A stretch of 64,000 bases of DNA, taken from positions 124,001-188,000 of the forward strand of contig NW_027461517.1 of the NCBI RefSeq assembly GCF_024713945.1, in the 5' to 3' direction. This stretch comes from Dermatophagoides farinae. Its lineage: Eukaryota; Arthropoda; Arachnida; Sarcoptiformes; Pyroglyphidae. A model generated the notes under the pieces. The model ran no database searches. It had not been told where the DNA came from and saw nothing but the letters and a program-made list of their open reading frames with translations. The position numbers and the translations under genes are program-made. Shown here one piece after another: positions 9,749-19,219 of the stretch (position 1 is the first letter of the stretch; every line of letters starts with the position of its first letter).

Positions 9749-10197
9749 TTATCCCATCATCTTTGACTCGTTATCTGGCACATGATGCCTGTATTTTGCA
9801 ACGCCACGGTCGTATACGGCTTTTAATTCTTCTTTATTGAAATACCGCAACTCCCCTTCTAATTTCTTTCTTGAATCGATAAACTCTGTAAATATCGTCG
9901 ATTTACTTTGATAGTTTGCGTCTTCAGCGAGCTTTTCCAAGTTAATTGACTGAAAGTTTTCGTTGTAGTGCTTCTGTACAAGATTTGCTGTCAATTTTAA
10001 AGCTTCAGAAGTGATTTTCGAAAATAATTTAGGTTCACTCGCGTTATCTTTACTATACGATGCAAAAATTTTTTTGGCTAAAAATAATATTAAAGTCGGT
10101 ATTTTGGTAAATAAGACTTACTGGTTTCATTCAGTTCAGTCAAATCTGTTGCATCAAAAAAATAAGACCCTAAATATGAGTAATCGTCATTTTTCAT
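9749..10197 (-). CDS. Unknown 134-residue protein (2 exons)
   Basis: Exon 1 is 10197-10122 and exon 2 10077-9749, joined over a 44-bp intron (10078-10121, GTAAGT...TTTTTAG), the longest found here. The joined frame stays open from MKNDDYSYLG to the TAA after SKMMG, and both exon sizes add to a multiple of three. The protein is polar and mostly helical, with a charged C-terminal half (Lys, Glu, Arg). It has no recognisable domain. Its 3' end lies 25 bp from the convergent 124-residue gene. Confidence 0.7.
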
Positions 10198-10314
10198 ATC
10201 AAAACTATACGCTCTGACACAACGACAATAAAACTAAAATTGTAATTGTCAGAAAACTATAATAATTAATTAATAATTAAAAAATATTTTGCCTAAATAT
10301 TTATTAGCGTCAAA

Positions 10315-10797
10315 ATGAACTATTTAGGCTATGTAGTCTTACTTATTTTGAATAATAATGTGATCTGTGCGAATGAAATTGCATTGGACACTTTGACAAA
10401 AAAAAAAAGTTTGTTAAATGATTCTGACAATTTGATCAAAGTTAGATCATCAGCGAATTTAAAAGCTACTGCTTACAGTCGCGCTACAGCAGCAATAGAG
10501 CGGCCCGTTGCGACCGAAAAAACGCTAAATTATGACTTGATCGAAAATCTAGACGATATAAATATTAAAAAGAAAACTACCAAATCAATATTTATCGATG
10601 CATACATAAAAGCAACCGACTTTATTCTTTATGACGAGTATAACAATAAAAAAAACATTATGGAACTCAGTTTATCAGTAGTAACGGCTTCGCTGTGTTG
10701 TTTTTTTTTATTAACACTAGTAGTCACCTTGATATGTTGTATGTTTCAAATTGTTTCAATTCCGTTTTGCCTTTGTTTTCCGTGCTGTTGTAATTAA
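10315..10797 (+). CDS. Small type I membrane protein with Cys-rich tail
   Basis: A 160-residue protein with an N-terminal hydrophobic leader (MNYLGYVVLLILNNNVICA, likely a signal peptide), a polar luminal or extracellular region of about 95 residues, and one strong transmembrane segment near residues 118-145. It ends in a cysteine cluster (CLCFPCCCN) immediately after the membrane span. Such juxtamembrane cysteines are typical palmitoylation sites or disulphide/metal clusters, which is an inference only. No homologue is recognised. Confidence 0.65.
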   Translation: MNYLGYVVLLILNNNVICANEIALDTLTKKKSLLNDSDNLIKVRSSANLKATAYSRATAAIERPVATEKTLNYDLIENLDDINIKKKTTKSIFIDAYIKATDFILYDEYNNKKNIMELSLSVVTASLCCFFLLTLVVTLICCMFQIVSIPFCLCFPCCCN

Positions 10798-10893
10798 TAC
10801 TCCAATTGCGTTTCGCCTAATAAAACGATAATTAATAATTTTATCAGTCTCCTTAATATTATTAAATATTAAGAATAATCAATCTTTAAGGGA

Positions 10894-11811
10894 ATGAACG
10901 AAGTGCATTTCTTCTATACGCACAATGTAAAACCAGAAATTAGAATTATTTGGTCTTCTGACAACAGCAATTCCAGAGAGCAAAAAACATTGACTTATGC
11001 ACGAAATGGACATTCCAGCATGCTCAGAAAAGCCATGTATTTACAACTATACACAAATTTTACTGGAGAGTTGAGCAAGCACTGGCACTGTCGAGCTAAC
11101 TCGTGCGAATACATCTGCAATCCTTCGAAATTCGCAGAAATATTCCCTAAATTAATGGGGTTAAAGCTACAGATCTCTTATAAGAAGGAGGATTTTGGGT
11201 TTATTTTCAATGAACAAGCCGAAACTACCGTGAATGCCATCGAGCAATCAGACGTAAAAAACTCTGAAGCAGAGTTACAACCGGAAAAGTTTCTCCCGTC
11301 TCTAATCACACCTTTTGTGTCTTTTGGGTGGTCTTTTTCCCTAGCACAACCTGTTATAATCGTGGAAGGCTTAAGTCTTACATTTGGTTCGGGGGAATTC
11401 ACAGAAACTTTTACCGTAAGTAAGGATGGAGAAATATCCATCTGCAAACGACCGTTAAACTTTTCAGATCCACCCCTGGACGCCAAGTCTTATTTGACAG
11501 TCTTTGGCGCGAAATGCGATCAATCTGATTTTTTAACCGCTCCAAAGCCGCTCAACAACTCCAAAAATATTTATCAAAAGTCTTTTTTCAATTCTATCGA
11601 CATATGTAAAAATAAATTGATGAAAAACGCCGATATCAAAATTAATTTCAAGGACTCTATCATCAAAGTAGAAAAAAAAAAAAATCGAGGTCGTCCTAAC
11701 TTGAAAAAACAAAATGGCGAAAAAGTTCACGCTACAATATCGCCCAGCAATCAATATAATCCACACGTGTTTAAACCGGCGATCCAAGGCCCTCTGCCAT
11801 TTCTGCTATAA
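10894..11811 (+). CDS. Unknown 305-residue protein with AT-hook-like motif
   Basis: The open frame has mixed composition with several Cys/His residues near residues 63-75 (HWHCRANSCEYIC), which might bind metal, and a C-terminal basic segment KKKNRGRPNLKK around residue 260 that resembles an AT-hook (core RGRP). This would suit a DNA-associated nuclear protein, but the family is not recognised. A GTAAGT at 11416 could start a 52-bp intron, but splicing it leads to an early stop, so the continuous frame is kept. The gene converges on the next one with only 4 bp between the stops. Confidence 0.6.
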   Translation: MNEVHFFYTHNVKPEIRIIWSSDNSNSREQKTLTYARNGHSSMLRKAMYLQLYTNFTGELSKHWHCRANSCEYICNPSKFAEIFPKLMGLKLQISYKKEDFGFIFNEQAETTVNAIEQSDVKNSEAELQPEKFLPSLITPFVSFGWSFSLAQPVIIVEGLSLTFGSGEFTETFTVSKDGEISICKRPLNFSDPPLDAKSYLTVFGAKCDQSDFLTAPKPLNNSKNIYQKSFFNSIDICKNKLMKNADIKINFKDSIIKVEKKKNRGRPNLKKQNGEKVHATISPSNQYNPHVFKPAIQGPLPFLL

Positions 11812-11815
11812 CCTG

Positions 11816-12376
11816 TTACAAGTTTAAGTTTTCGATTAAGAAGTCTGCCAGTTTCTTTTCGTCGTTCAAAATGTCTTCCTTCAAATAAGTAGTCATGAAA
11901 TAGAGCTTTCTAATTACGACATGGTCTAGAGGTAAATTACCCAATTTGGAAGTATACAGTAGAACTAGTTCGTTGGCCCTCACTTTTCTGTATTTATCAT
12001 ACACTTTTTTATCAACGAGACGAACGTCTGGATTTTCTCTCAACTCGTTTTTCGGAGAAAAATCTAAATTAGCATACGTCGCCACGTTGTAAGCGATCTC
12101 TGAGGTATTTTGGTCTTTTTCAAAATTTTTATTATTCACGGTTAACAAAGAGGCAAGCCGCGTTAAGTAGTTTTCAGCGAAACTTCGAAAAAATTTATAA
12201 AATGAAACGTACCTACTGCAATGCTGAAATAGTTTGCGACGAGTTTTCGAAAAATCAACGAAATTTTTTTTATGATTCGTATATTTACGCTTGACGAATT
12301 TGACCACTAAATCAAATACTGTTTTCAAGTTTTTCACTCTAAATCGAAACAAAGTAAGGTTTCCTATGTTAAACAT
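11816..12376 (-). CDS. Unknown 186-residue basic protein, possible in-frame intron
   Basis: A Lys/Arg/Phe-rich N-terminal half and a mixed, probably helical C-terminal half (LLYTSKLGNLPLDHVVIRK). Between 12183 and 12212 lies a 30-bp segment, GTACGT...GAAG, that fits the intron consensus of this window and is a multiple of three without a stop, so it may be spliced (176 residues) or retained (186 residues). No domain is recognised. It starts 81 bp downstream of the MYND-finger gene on the same strand. Confidence 0.6.
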   Translation of the reverse strand: MFNIGNLTLFRFRVKNLKTVFDLVVKFVKRKYTNHKKNFVDFSKTRRKLFQHCSRYVSFYKFFRSFAENYLTRLASLLTVNNKNFEKDQNTSEIAYNVATYANLDFSPKNELRENPDVRLVDKKVYDKYRKVRANELVLLYTSKLGNLPLDHVVIRKLYFMTTYLKEDILNDEKKLADFLIENLNL

Positions 12377-12457
12377 ATATCAAGATCTATCCAATATTTT
12401 TTGGTGCAGCTTAAATTCGTTTTTAGCCGATTGAAGTATACATCAGTCGCCGTTCGT

Positions 12458-13207
12458 TTATGAACAGAATTTTCGATGAATGGGCCAGTCTGTTTTTTGG
12501 CAATCAACGCCACAATAAGCCACTTTTCTACACTTCGCACAAATATACAGTTTAACTTTTGAAGCTGGTTCGTAACAGTTGTTGCAACGGCTAAGCAGGT
12601 CAATAACTTTTGGCTCTTGAGGTTCGGAGTTTTGTTTCAGCATGTTTTTGTACATTTTCTCCATGCTCCAACGATTTTCAGCGCTAGGAGGCTTTTGTAA
12701 CATCAGTTCATAAGAGTTCTTATCGAAATCGACACGTTTAAATTCGTTGTCATCGTCGAAACTGCTGGAAATGATGACCGGACCTTTGACATTGGTCGAA
12801 GCAATTCTGGAAGCTCGAACATTTTCGGAATAACTTTTGTATTGGCCGGTGTTATCGACGTACATGTTCACGCAAATGTGATTGTTGTTTTTCGAAGGCA
12901 TCACTAACGGCACTATCTGATACATATTATCAATGCTGCTAGTGTTAATTACGTTATCCAAAAGTTCTTCAGAGTTGAGTTTAACGCCACTTTCTGCGCT
13001 ATTTTTTTCCATATCTTTCAGTAAGTTTGTCTTTAAAGAGTCTTTCGAAGATTTTTTCAGTGATTCGGTTATAGTAGACCTTTTTATCACCTCTTGGAAG
13101 TCTTTTTCCAACCCTTCAAATGTGCGTTCCTCGACGTCCTTAGCAGTATCGTCAGATATCCAGATGTATTTAAATTTGGGGTGTTTGCAATTGAGTATTG
13201 AATCCAT
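12458..13207 (-). CDS. MYND-type zinc finger protein
   Basis: A 249-residue protein whose last 42 residues form a MYND finger: C-x2-C at 208-211, then CAKC, the YCGVDCQ block, and W-x2-H-x3-C at the very end. MYND fingers bind proline-rich peptides in transcription regulators, SET-domain enzymes and adaptor proteins. The remainder (1-200) is polar, rich in Ser/Asn/Lys, without a recognisable catalytic domain, so the partner and pathway are open. It is divergent from the 773-residue coiled-coil gene, with a 138-bp AT-rich promoter between them. Confidence 0.8.
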   Translation of the reverse strand: MDSILNCKHPKFKYIWISDDTAKDVEERTFEGLEKDFQEVIKRSTITESLKKSSKDSLKTNLLKDMEKNSAESGVKLNSEELLDNVINTSSIDNMYQIVPLVMPSKNNNHICVNMYVDNTGQYKSYSENVRASRIASTNVKGPVIISSSFDDDNEFKRVDFDKNSYELMLQKPPSAENRWSMEKMYKNMLKQNSEPQEPKVIDLLSRCNNCYEPASKVKLYICAKCRKVAYCGVDCQKTDWPIHRKFCS

Positions 13208-13345
13208 TTTTATTTTTTTCAGTTACACCGGTAGTTAAAGTTTGTTGCTTTTTTAATAAATCAAGCAACTTATTATTGCAAGATATTTCTTGCTAATAAA
13301 ATTTTATTTAAACCAAAAAAATAATACTAAGTACTAATTTATATT

Positions 13346-15667
13346 ATGAATGGTTCTGACGATCAAAACAAAAGATCAAATTACTCAAAATCAAATGATA
13401 CTGAACAAAGCCCCAATTCTTTCATTACAGGCGCTCTACAAAGAATAGAACAAGAACGATACGATGAAACATGTGTCAGCGACGTACTTAATCAAAACGC
13501 CAATACAGTATCGAATTTTAATGATCTTAAATTTTTTCGGTCTTTCATAGCCACATTACTGTTAAATACGTTGTATAATAACAAATGTGAAAATTTTGAA
13601 GATAATTTACTAGTCTATTTTAGGAGATTGCTCAAGCAGATTTTATGTGTAGATGAAAGTAACCTAGATAATATGAAGTTTATGTTCCAGCAAGAAATGT
13701 TGACTAATTTAATGCATGTTTTTTCAGACCAGCAAATCGCTCAAAAAATGACTTCGTTAGTATTATGCAACGCTAACGGTTTCATTGAAAAAAATGACGT
13801 GACAAAAAGTTCAAGAGAATTTGTGAATTACCTAGATCAGGAAGAACATACAAACGACACTATAATGTCAGATAACAGTTTTACAGATGAGAAGATAAAC
13901 TGTTTGAGTAGGCTGGAATTTTTAATTGAACAAGAATACAAAAAAATAAATAGTTTTGATGGTTCAGCAATCTCGAATAAAAATACAGATCTTACAGAAA
14001 TCACACACATAAGCGAGTGTAACGACGACAAAAAAAAATTCGAAATAGTTTACACAGTATTGGAAAGTTTGTTTAATCGTTATCATTCAGCACTAACCAC
14101 CTGTAACCATGTAGAATATACTATAGAAGAAGCGGAATCTGCGCTTTTGGATTTGTATAACCAAATTCAGCAACTAGAAGTAACGCAACCTGATCAAACT
14201 GAAAATGATACTACTGAAGATTTCATTCAAACTATGCAAAAAAAAATCCAGTTTTTTCTACAAATTTTATTTAGTGGAAACGTTCTAGCCTTTATCCTTT
14301 ATGAAAATCTGCGCCTACACTCTGCAAAAAAAGAGACGTATAAAATGTTCGACATAGAAAACATATTTAAGTGTTTAACGACATTTTCAACCCAACTAAT
14401 CAATGATAACTTCAAAATTTTAACAGAACAAATTCAAAAACTCGATAAACAAAAAAGTCAAAAGAAGGAAAGGAGCACAAAGTCTGATCAGTACCGGCTG
14501 ATACACTCGTATGAGTCTGAACTAAACAATTTAAAAGAACAGTTAAATCAAGTCAACGAAATAAACAAAAACTTGTTGAAGCAATTCGACCATGTCAACT
14601 TTAAATCAATCTCAGAAGCTCAAAGTTCAGGAAGTAGTCTTTTCCTCGAAAAACCAAAACTACCAATCAACGGTTCCACAGACATTTTAAACATTGATTT
14701 CACTAAAAAGCATAATTCAGTAGATAGTTTAGACGCTAGTTCGAACGAAAACAACGTTTCTATAAAAAATAGTTTGGAAAACCCGACCCTAAAACAAAGC
14801 TCAGTAAGATCACATGGCATTAAAACGACAGAACAGACTAATTATCAAATCTCGCAAACGCTTGCAGAGTGTGAAATACATCAAGAACCTGACGATTCAG
14901 TCACCAATACTCAAAATGATTTGCTTAGAGTACAAGAAGCGTTGAGTTTTACAGAAAAAGAATTGTCATATTATAAGTCTCTATATTTAGATTTAGGTAG
15001 TAAAATAGAAGATCAAGCGAACCAAATCGGATCATTGACCGAACTTTTGAATGAAGCAAACGAATTTAATATTTCATTGACTGCAGATAACGAAAGCTTG
15101 CATAAAAGAATAATCGAGTCAGAAAACAAAATCGATCAGTTAGAAAATTGTAAGACGCAATCAGCTATAGAGATTCAAAACCTAAAATCTGTAAAAGAAA
15201 ATCTGGAATCCGATTTAGAACAATTAGTTAGTACGGTTAAAATGTCTGAAAACAGACGTGTGGAACTGGAATTGAAGCTTAAATCAACTGAAGACACAAC
15301 TGTTGAAATCGTAAACAGTTTTGATGTTGAAATAAAAAAAATAAAGAATTCTTGTCAAGCTGAACAAACTCAAATGCAGAAAGAATACGAAAACGAAATA
15401 GCACGTTTGACACAAACTATTGGCATATTTAAACAAACAATTGAAAATCAAAAAAACGTTAAACAAGATTCGTCAGCTGCACGTGACGTTTTAGAATATC
15501 CAAAGCTTTCAGAATTGACCAACGATTACTCGAAACTTACTGAAGAAGTGGAGTCACTGAGACTGGAAAACTTGATTTTGAATCAAAAGTTATGGATAGC
15601 TGAACAACATATTAGTGAATTTTGCAAACTTAATGCGGTCAACTCGAAACCATTTTTTTGGCAGTGA
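13346..15667 (+). CDS. Long coiled-coil protein (773 aa)
   Basis: Residues about 355-420 and 520-755 are continuous heptad-rich coiled coil dominated by Glu, Lys, Gln, Asn and Leu; the N-terminal third is a mixed helical region with a hydrophobic segment near 310-325 (IQFFLQILFSGNVLAFILY) that may be buried rather than membrane-spanning. Architecture is like golgins, tethering factors or cytoskeletal linkers, but no family-specific motif (GRIP, J-domain, kinesin head) is seen. The C-terminus NSKPFFWQ is strikingly aromatic. Its stop lies 4 bp from the convergent SAC3 gene. Confidence 0.75.
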   Translation: MNGSDDQNKRSNYSKSNDTEQSPNSFITGALQRIEQERYDETCVSDVLNQNANTVSNFNDLKFFRSFIATLLLNTLYNNKCENFEDNLLVYFRRLLKQILCVDESNLDNMKFMFQQEMLTNLMHVFSDQQIAQKMTSLVLCNANGFIEKNDVTKSSREFVNYLDQEEHTNDTIMSDNSFTDEKINCLSRLEFLIEQEYKKINSFDGSAISNKNTDLTEITHISECNDDKKKFEIVYTVLESLFNRYHSALTTCNHVEYTIEEAESALLDLYNQIQQLEVTQPDQTENDTTEDFIQTMQKKIQFFLQILFSGNVLAFILYENLRLHSAKKETYKMFDIENIFKCLTTFSTQLINDNFKILTEQIQKLDKQKSQKKERSTKSDQYRLIHSYESELNNLKEQLNQVNEINKNLLKQFDHVNFKSISEAQSSGSSLFLEKPKLPINGSTDILNIDFTKKHNSVDSLDASSNENNVSIKNSLENPTLKQSSVRSHGIKTTEQTNYQISQTLAECEIHQEPDDSVTNTQNDLLRVQEALSFTEKELSYYKSLYLDLGSKIEDQANQIGSLTELLNEANEFNISLTADNESLHKRIIESENKIDQLENCKTQSAIEIQNLKSVKENLESDLEQLVSTVKMSENRRVELELKLKSTEDTTVEIVNSFDVEIKKIKNSCQAEQTQMQKEYENEIARLTQTIGIFKQTIENQKNVKQDSSAARDVLEYPKLSELTNDYSKLTEEVESLRLENLILNQKLWIAEQHISEFCKLNAVNSKPFFWQ

Positions 15668-15671
15668 AAAC

Positions 15672-18600
15672 CTAAGAATTCGACTCATTAATTAAACTAT
15701 AGCCAGTTACATAAACCCACACCGGGAAAGGAAGGTAAAATCGTGCATTGAACAAGTCCAAGTCAGAGTGTTCGGGAGAACCTAAAATATTCATCACATA
15801 AGTCATAACATTGGCTTCAATTTCATTCTCCATGTCATTTAAAGTTACGCTTTTTTCTAGCTTGGCTTCCATCTCGTCACAAGTCATAATTTTAGGTTTA
15901 TCACAGACAAAAGGCGTTTCATACTCAAAAACGTCAATTTCTTCCGATTTAACTTTTTGTTTCAATATTAAAAATATTCTTTTAATAAGCTTTCGGAACT
16001 CATCACTGGTAGGGTTAGGATATAAATCCGCAGGCAGCGGAATACAAGTTTCACTTTTATTTAATTCCATTCTCCAGAACGGACTCTTTATATATTTCGA
16101 CATTGTTTCAAGTAAGTCTAGAAAATGATTACCTTCCTCTCTCGTGTTAGTATACAGGTTGTACTTGAACAAATTATAAATAGTGGTACATATGGTTCCA
16201 GACTTGTAAACTCGCCACTTTATCGATTGTGACATGTTTATCAAAATATCGGAGTTTGATTGAATGTATTCTGGTTTATCGTCAGTCTGAAGTAATCCTC
16301 GCACATCAGTCAAGTCAGCTATGACATTAAGGAAATTCGTCACTAAAATTGAGTCATTATTCCAAACACAGAAACATGATGCAATACCGTTTGTATATTG
16401 AGTTATAACGCTCAATAAAAAACCTAATAACTCATAATTACCATAATCAAGTAAGTCTTCAAGAGAAAGTTTTTTCTCTACGTTGGTTTGATCTGCTTGG
16501 ACCACAGCTTCATATAAAAAGATCACTTTAGAAATTTGGCGACCTTTTATTTTATTAAAAAAGCTCAACAATTCTTTAGATAATTTTTCTAAACAATCCT
16601 TAGAGATTACGCGATCAAACTCGTCTTTAGATGTAATCGCAGCTTCTGAAAACACTAGTTTCGTTTCTAAGCAAAATATAATCGGGTGGCTAAGTTCTAT
16701 ATCAAAAGACGTTAAATAAGAAGACTTAGTGCTAACATATTGTGTAATAGTGGAAACGCGGTTGTTCGGTAATGTGTTTAAAAAAGTAGCATTCAATTGG
16801 TTTTCATCAAGTGACATAGAAACAATTGAAGTTGTTTTATTAATCAACAGTCCCTGGGGAACTTGATTGTTTTGATTGTAGTTCAGCAACATTACATTAA
16901 AAAAAAACTGGATAAAATTTGGCTGGTTTGAAACGCAAAAAATTTTATGAGTCTCAATTAAGGAAAGAGAGTTTAGGTCAGGATTCTTAACTTCCCCAAG
17001 GAACAAATTAAAATATTCCTCTGCTAGTTTAGGCTTTTTCATGAAGTCAGACGAAGTCAGAGAAACAATCAGACATAGACTCTTCAGGACTTTATCTACA
17101 GAAGTACTAGTAAACTTATCTTTTTTAGAAATTAAAACGTTTAAATAATTTTCCAACCACTGCATGATCTTTGAAAAGTGATTGGGATCTGATTTTTCGC
17201 GTTGTTGTTGAGTTACATCTGGTTTATTTGGAGCGTTGGATTTGTTGGTATACCGGTTTTGGCAGGAATCAAATTTTTGCAATATTTGTTCAGCAGGTAT
17301 TTTTGTGTCAAAAATACCAAAGCTTTGAGTTTTGTAATTTCCCTGTGGTTCAAACAGTAAGTTTTGTTTGGTGTCTATAACTTGGTTGTTAGTAGGTTTT
17401 CGAGAAGTTTCAGGCGGGGGAATTGGCGTAGGAGCTGGAGGTTGTGCCGGAGTAGGCGCTGAAGATTGAACTAGTGTAGGAGGATGTTCTATTCTTAATG
17501 ACTCGAGATAATCAAGGATGGAGTTGTCAAGTTCAAACAACGTTCCTTTCACGATTTTAATGCGGTCCTCTTGACTTAAAAATTCATCTATTTCTTCGCA
17601 GCTCACAAGTTCTCTTACAATAAATTTCTTTTCGAAGCAGTCAACTTTAATCGTGGCATCTTGGAACTCGACAGTCTCGGTTTCCTCGTTCAAGTAGATT
17701 CCAACAGCTTTACAAAAACTCGTACAGTAAACACTCTTCATATCTTTGAAATTAAAAACCTGTTTGAACATTTCAAAAGGCATTGTTCTTAGATATGTTC
17801 GCACACGAGGGCTGATGTATTTAGCCAAGGCGTTTAAACGCATCTCGCCAGCGTTGCTCAGAGCCAACATTTTCATCAGTTGAGACAGTTCACCAGTTTT
17901 AACAAAGTAACTACGAGCCAGTCCTTGTTGATAACTTTGCACGAGGTCAAAAACAATATTGAATTGCGCTCCTTTTCTGATCCGTCTTGGCAACTTTGAA
18001 ATAAATTCAAACAAGTTATAAGGGTCTGTTTCAGCTATGTTATATAACAGTTTGTAGCAATAAAATTCTTCTTGATTAGGGCTGTCGTAAATCAGAAGCG
18101 TGAGTAGAAGGTTGGCTTCAGACTGTTCAAGTTGATATTTCGCACATAGTTCTTTTGTAAGACGGGCCTGATCCTCTTCTGTTATTTTTTTCAGCAACAG
18201 CTGACTGGCAGAGTAACTGCACAGTAGTTTATCCAAACAGGTAAGAAACAAGTCTTTATGTTGCACTGCGTCGAATTGCGGATTACTCAACAGCATAATT
18301 TCGCTGTATAGTAAAAATCTCAAAGACATTTCGTACGCCTCTATCGTCCCACAGTGTGTTAACGCATTTTGAACAGTGATATCTTGCCAGATCGCACGAA
18401 ACCTGTCTCTCAAGAAGTTGTATACGTCTAGATAAGAATAAGACTTGTTAATTTTAGTGCGATAAAGCCAAGGAAGAGTAGTCTTGTCGGCGTTGAGAAA
18501 TAAGAACAAACATATTTCAGTAGTTCTTCGGCACCAAGGTATCGAACGCAAGTCGTCGCAGTCGAACTTTTTGCTCGCGTCGCTCCTCTGAAAAGATTTT

Positions 18601-18938
18601 ATGCATAGGAACTGGTTTACAAACCTCGTGTTGCATTCCTCGTCATCCACAAAAAGTCTTTCGAAATCGTTTGTGGTCGATGTAATTTGCTTTTCAATCA
18701 TCTCTTGAATTTTGCACATTCCGTACAAATTCCCAACGATAGGTTTTCCAGTTGTTTCTTGAATTGAGATCTGGTTGTGTTGGTAATAGATTGATTGTAC
18801 TTTATTTAGTGCATTTTCGAAATTTTCCGAATAGTTAGGTCGCATTAAAGGATGCGGGGAGTTTTTAAACCACCTTATAATGCTCGGGTCGGAATCTTTT
18901 GAAACTTTAAGTAATTTATCTGCGTGAAAGTGTTTCAT
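15672..18938 (-). CDS. SAC3: SAC3/GANP-family mRNA export scaffold
   Basis: A 1088-residue protein. Residues about 70-420 follow the SAC3/GANP/THP3 pattern: YGMC near 74, a RSDASK segment like the RSSADQ block, YNFLRDRFRAIWQDITVQN, which matches the hallmark F-x-RDRxRxIRqDx-TxQ, and SPNQEEFYCYKLLYN, which matches the PNEAEFRxYxLL motif. This helical/winged-helix core scaffolds TREX-2, which couples transcription to nuclear pore export, or related PCI complexes. A proline-rich linker (about 485-515) separates it from a long helical C-terminal half that I do not recognise. The family is clear; its position in TREX-2 rather than another SAC3 complex is inferred. Confidence 0.8.
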   Translation of the reverse strand: MKHFHADKLLKVSKDSDPSIIRWFKNSPHPLMRPNYSENFENALNKVQSIYYQHNQISIQETTGKPIVGNLYGMCKIQEMIEKQITSTTNDFERLFVDDEECNTRFVNQFLCIKSFQRSDASKKFDCDDLRSIPWCRRTTEICLFLFLNADKTTLPWLYRTKINKSYSYLDVYNFLRDRFRAIWQDITVQNALTHCGTIEAYEMSLRFLLYSEIMLLSNPQFDAVQHKDLFLTCLDKLLCSYSASQLLLKKITEEDQARLTKELCAKYQLEQSEANLLLTLLIYDSPNQEEFYCYKLLYNIAETDPYNLFEFISKLPRRIRKGAQFNIVFDLVQSYQQGLARSYFVKTGELSQLMKMLALSNAGEMRLNALAKYISPRVRTYLRTMPFEMFKQVFNFKDMKSVYCTSFCKAVGIYLNEETETVEFQDATIKVDCFEKKFIVRELVSCEEIDEFLSQEDRIKIVKGTLFELDNSILDYLESLRIEHPPTLVQSSAPTPAQPPAPTPIPPPETSRKPTNNQVIDTKQNLLFEPQGNYKTQSFGIFDTKIPAEQILQKFDSCQNRYTNKSNAPNKPDVTQQQREKSDPNHFSKIMQWLENYLNVLISKKDKFTSTSVDKVLKSLCLIVSLTSSDFMKKPKLAEEYFNLFLGEVKNPDLNSLSLIETHKIFCVSNQPNFIQFFFNVMLLNYNQNNQVPQGLLINKTTSIVSMSLDENQLNATFLNTLPNNRVSTITQYVSTKSSYLTSFDIELSHPIIFCLETKLVFSEAAITSKDEFDRVISKDCLEKLSKELLSFFNKIKGRQISKVIFLYEAVVQADQTNVEKKLSLEDLLDYGNYELLGFLLSVITQYTNGIASCFCVWNNDSILVTNFLNVIADLTDVRGLLQTDDKPEYIQSNSDILINMSQSIKWRVYKSGTICTTIYNLFKYNLYTNTREEGNHFLDLLETMSKYIKSPFWRMELNKSETCIPLPADLYPNPTSDEFRKLIKRIFLILKQKVKSEEIDVFEYETPFVCDKPKIMTCDEMEAKLEKSVTLNDMENEIEANVMTYVMNILGSPEHSDLDLFNARFYLPFPVWVYVTGYSLINESNS

Positions 18939-19219
18939 ACTAGTTATAAGTGCAGTATCTAGCCATTAAAAATATGAAATATTCAACACATTAATTTTTT
19001 CTAAAGCGTAAACCAAGTCAAATTTAATTTAACCAAATTAAGTTTGGATTGTAGTTGACAAACGGAATATTCAAGACAAGATGTTTTAGTCAATGAATTA
19101 TCAAGCCATTTGGCGTGGAATACTAAGAAAGACAAAAATATTAGTGCAAGTAGAGTATCTTAGAATATTTTATTTATTAAACTTATAAAAAATAAAAGTT
19201 AAAAAAAAAACCAAGCGGC

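Noticed and set aside
11416-11467. GTAAGT followed by TTTTCAG 52 bp later in the AT-hook-like gene.
   Set aside because: Splicing shifts the frame to a stop within about ten codons, while the unspliced frame stays open for another 110 codons.
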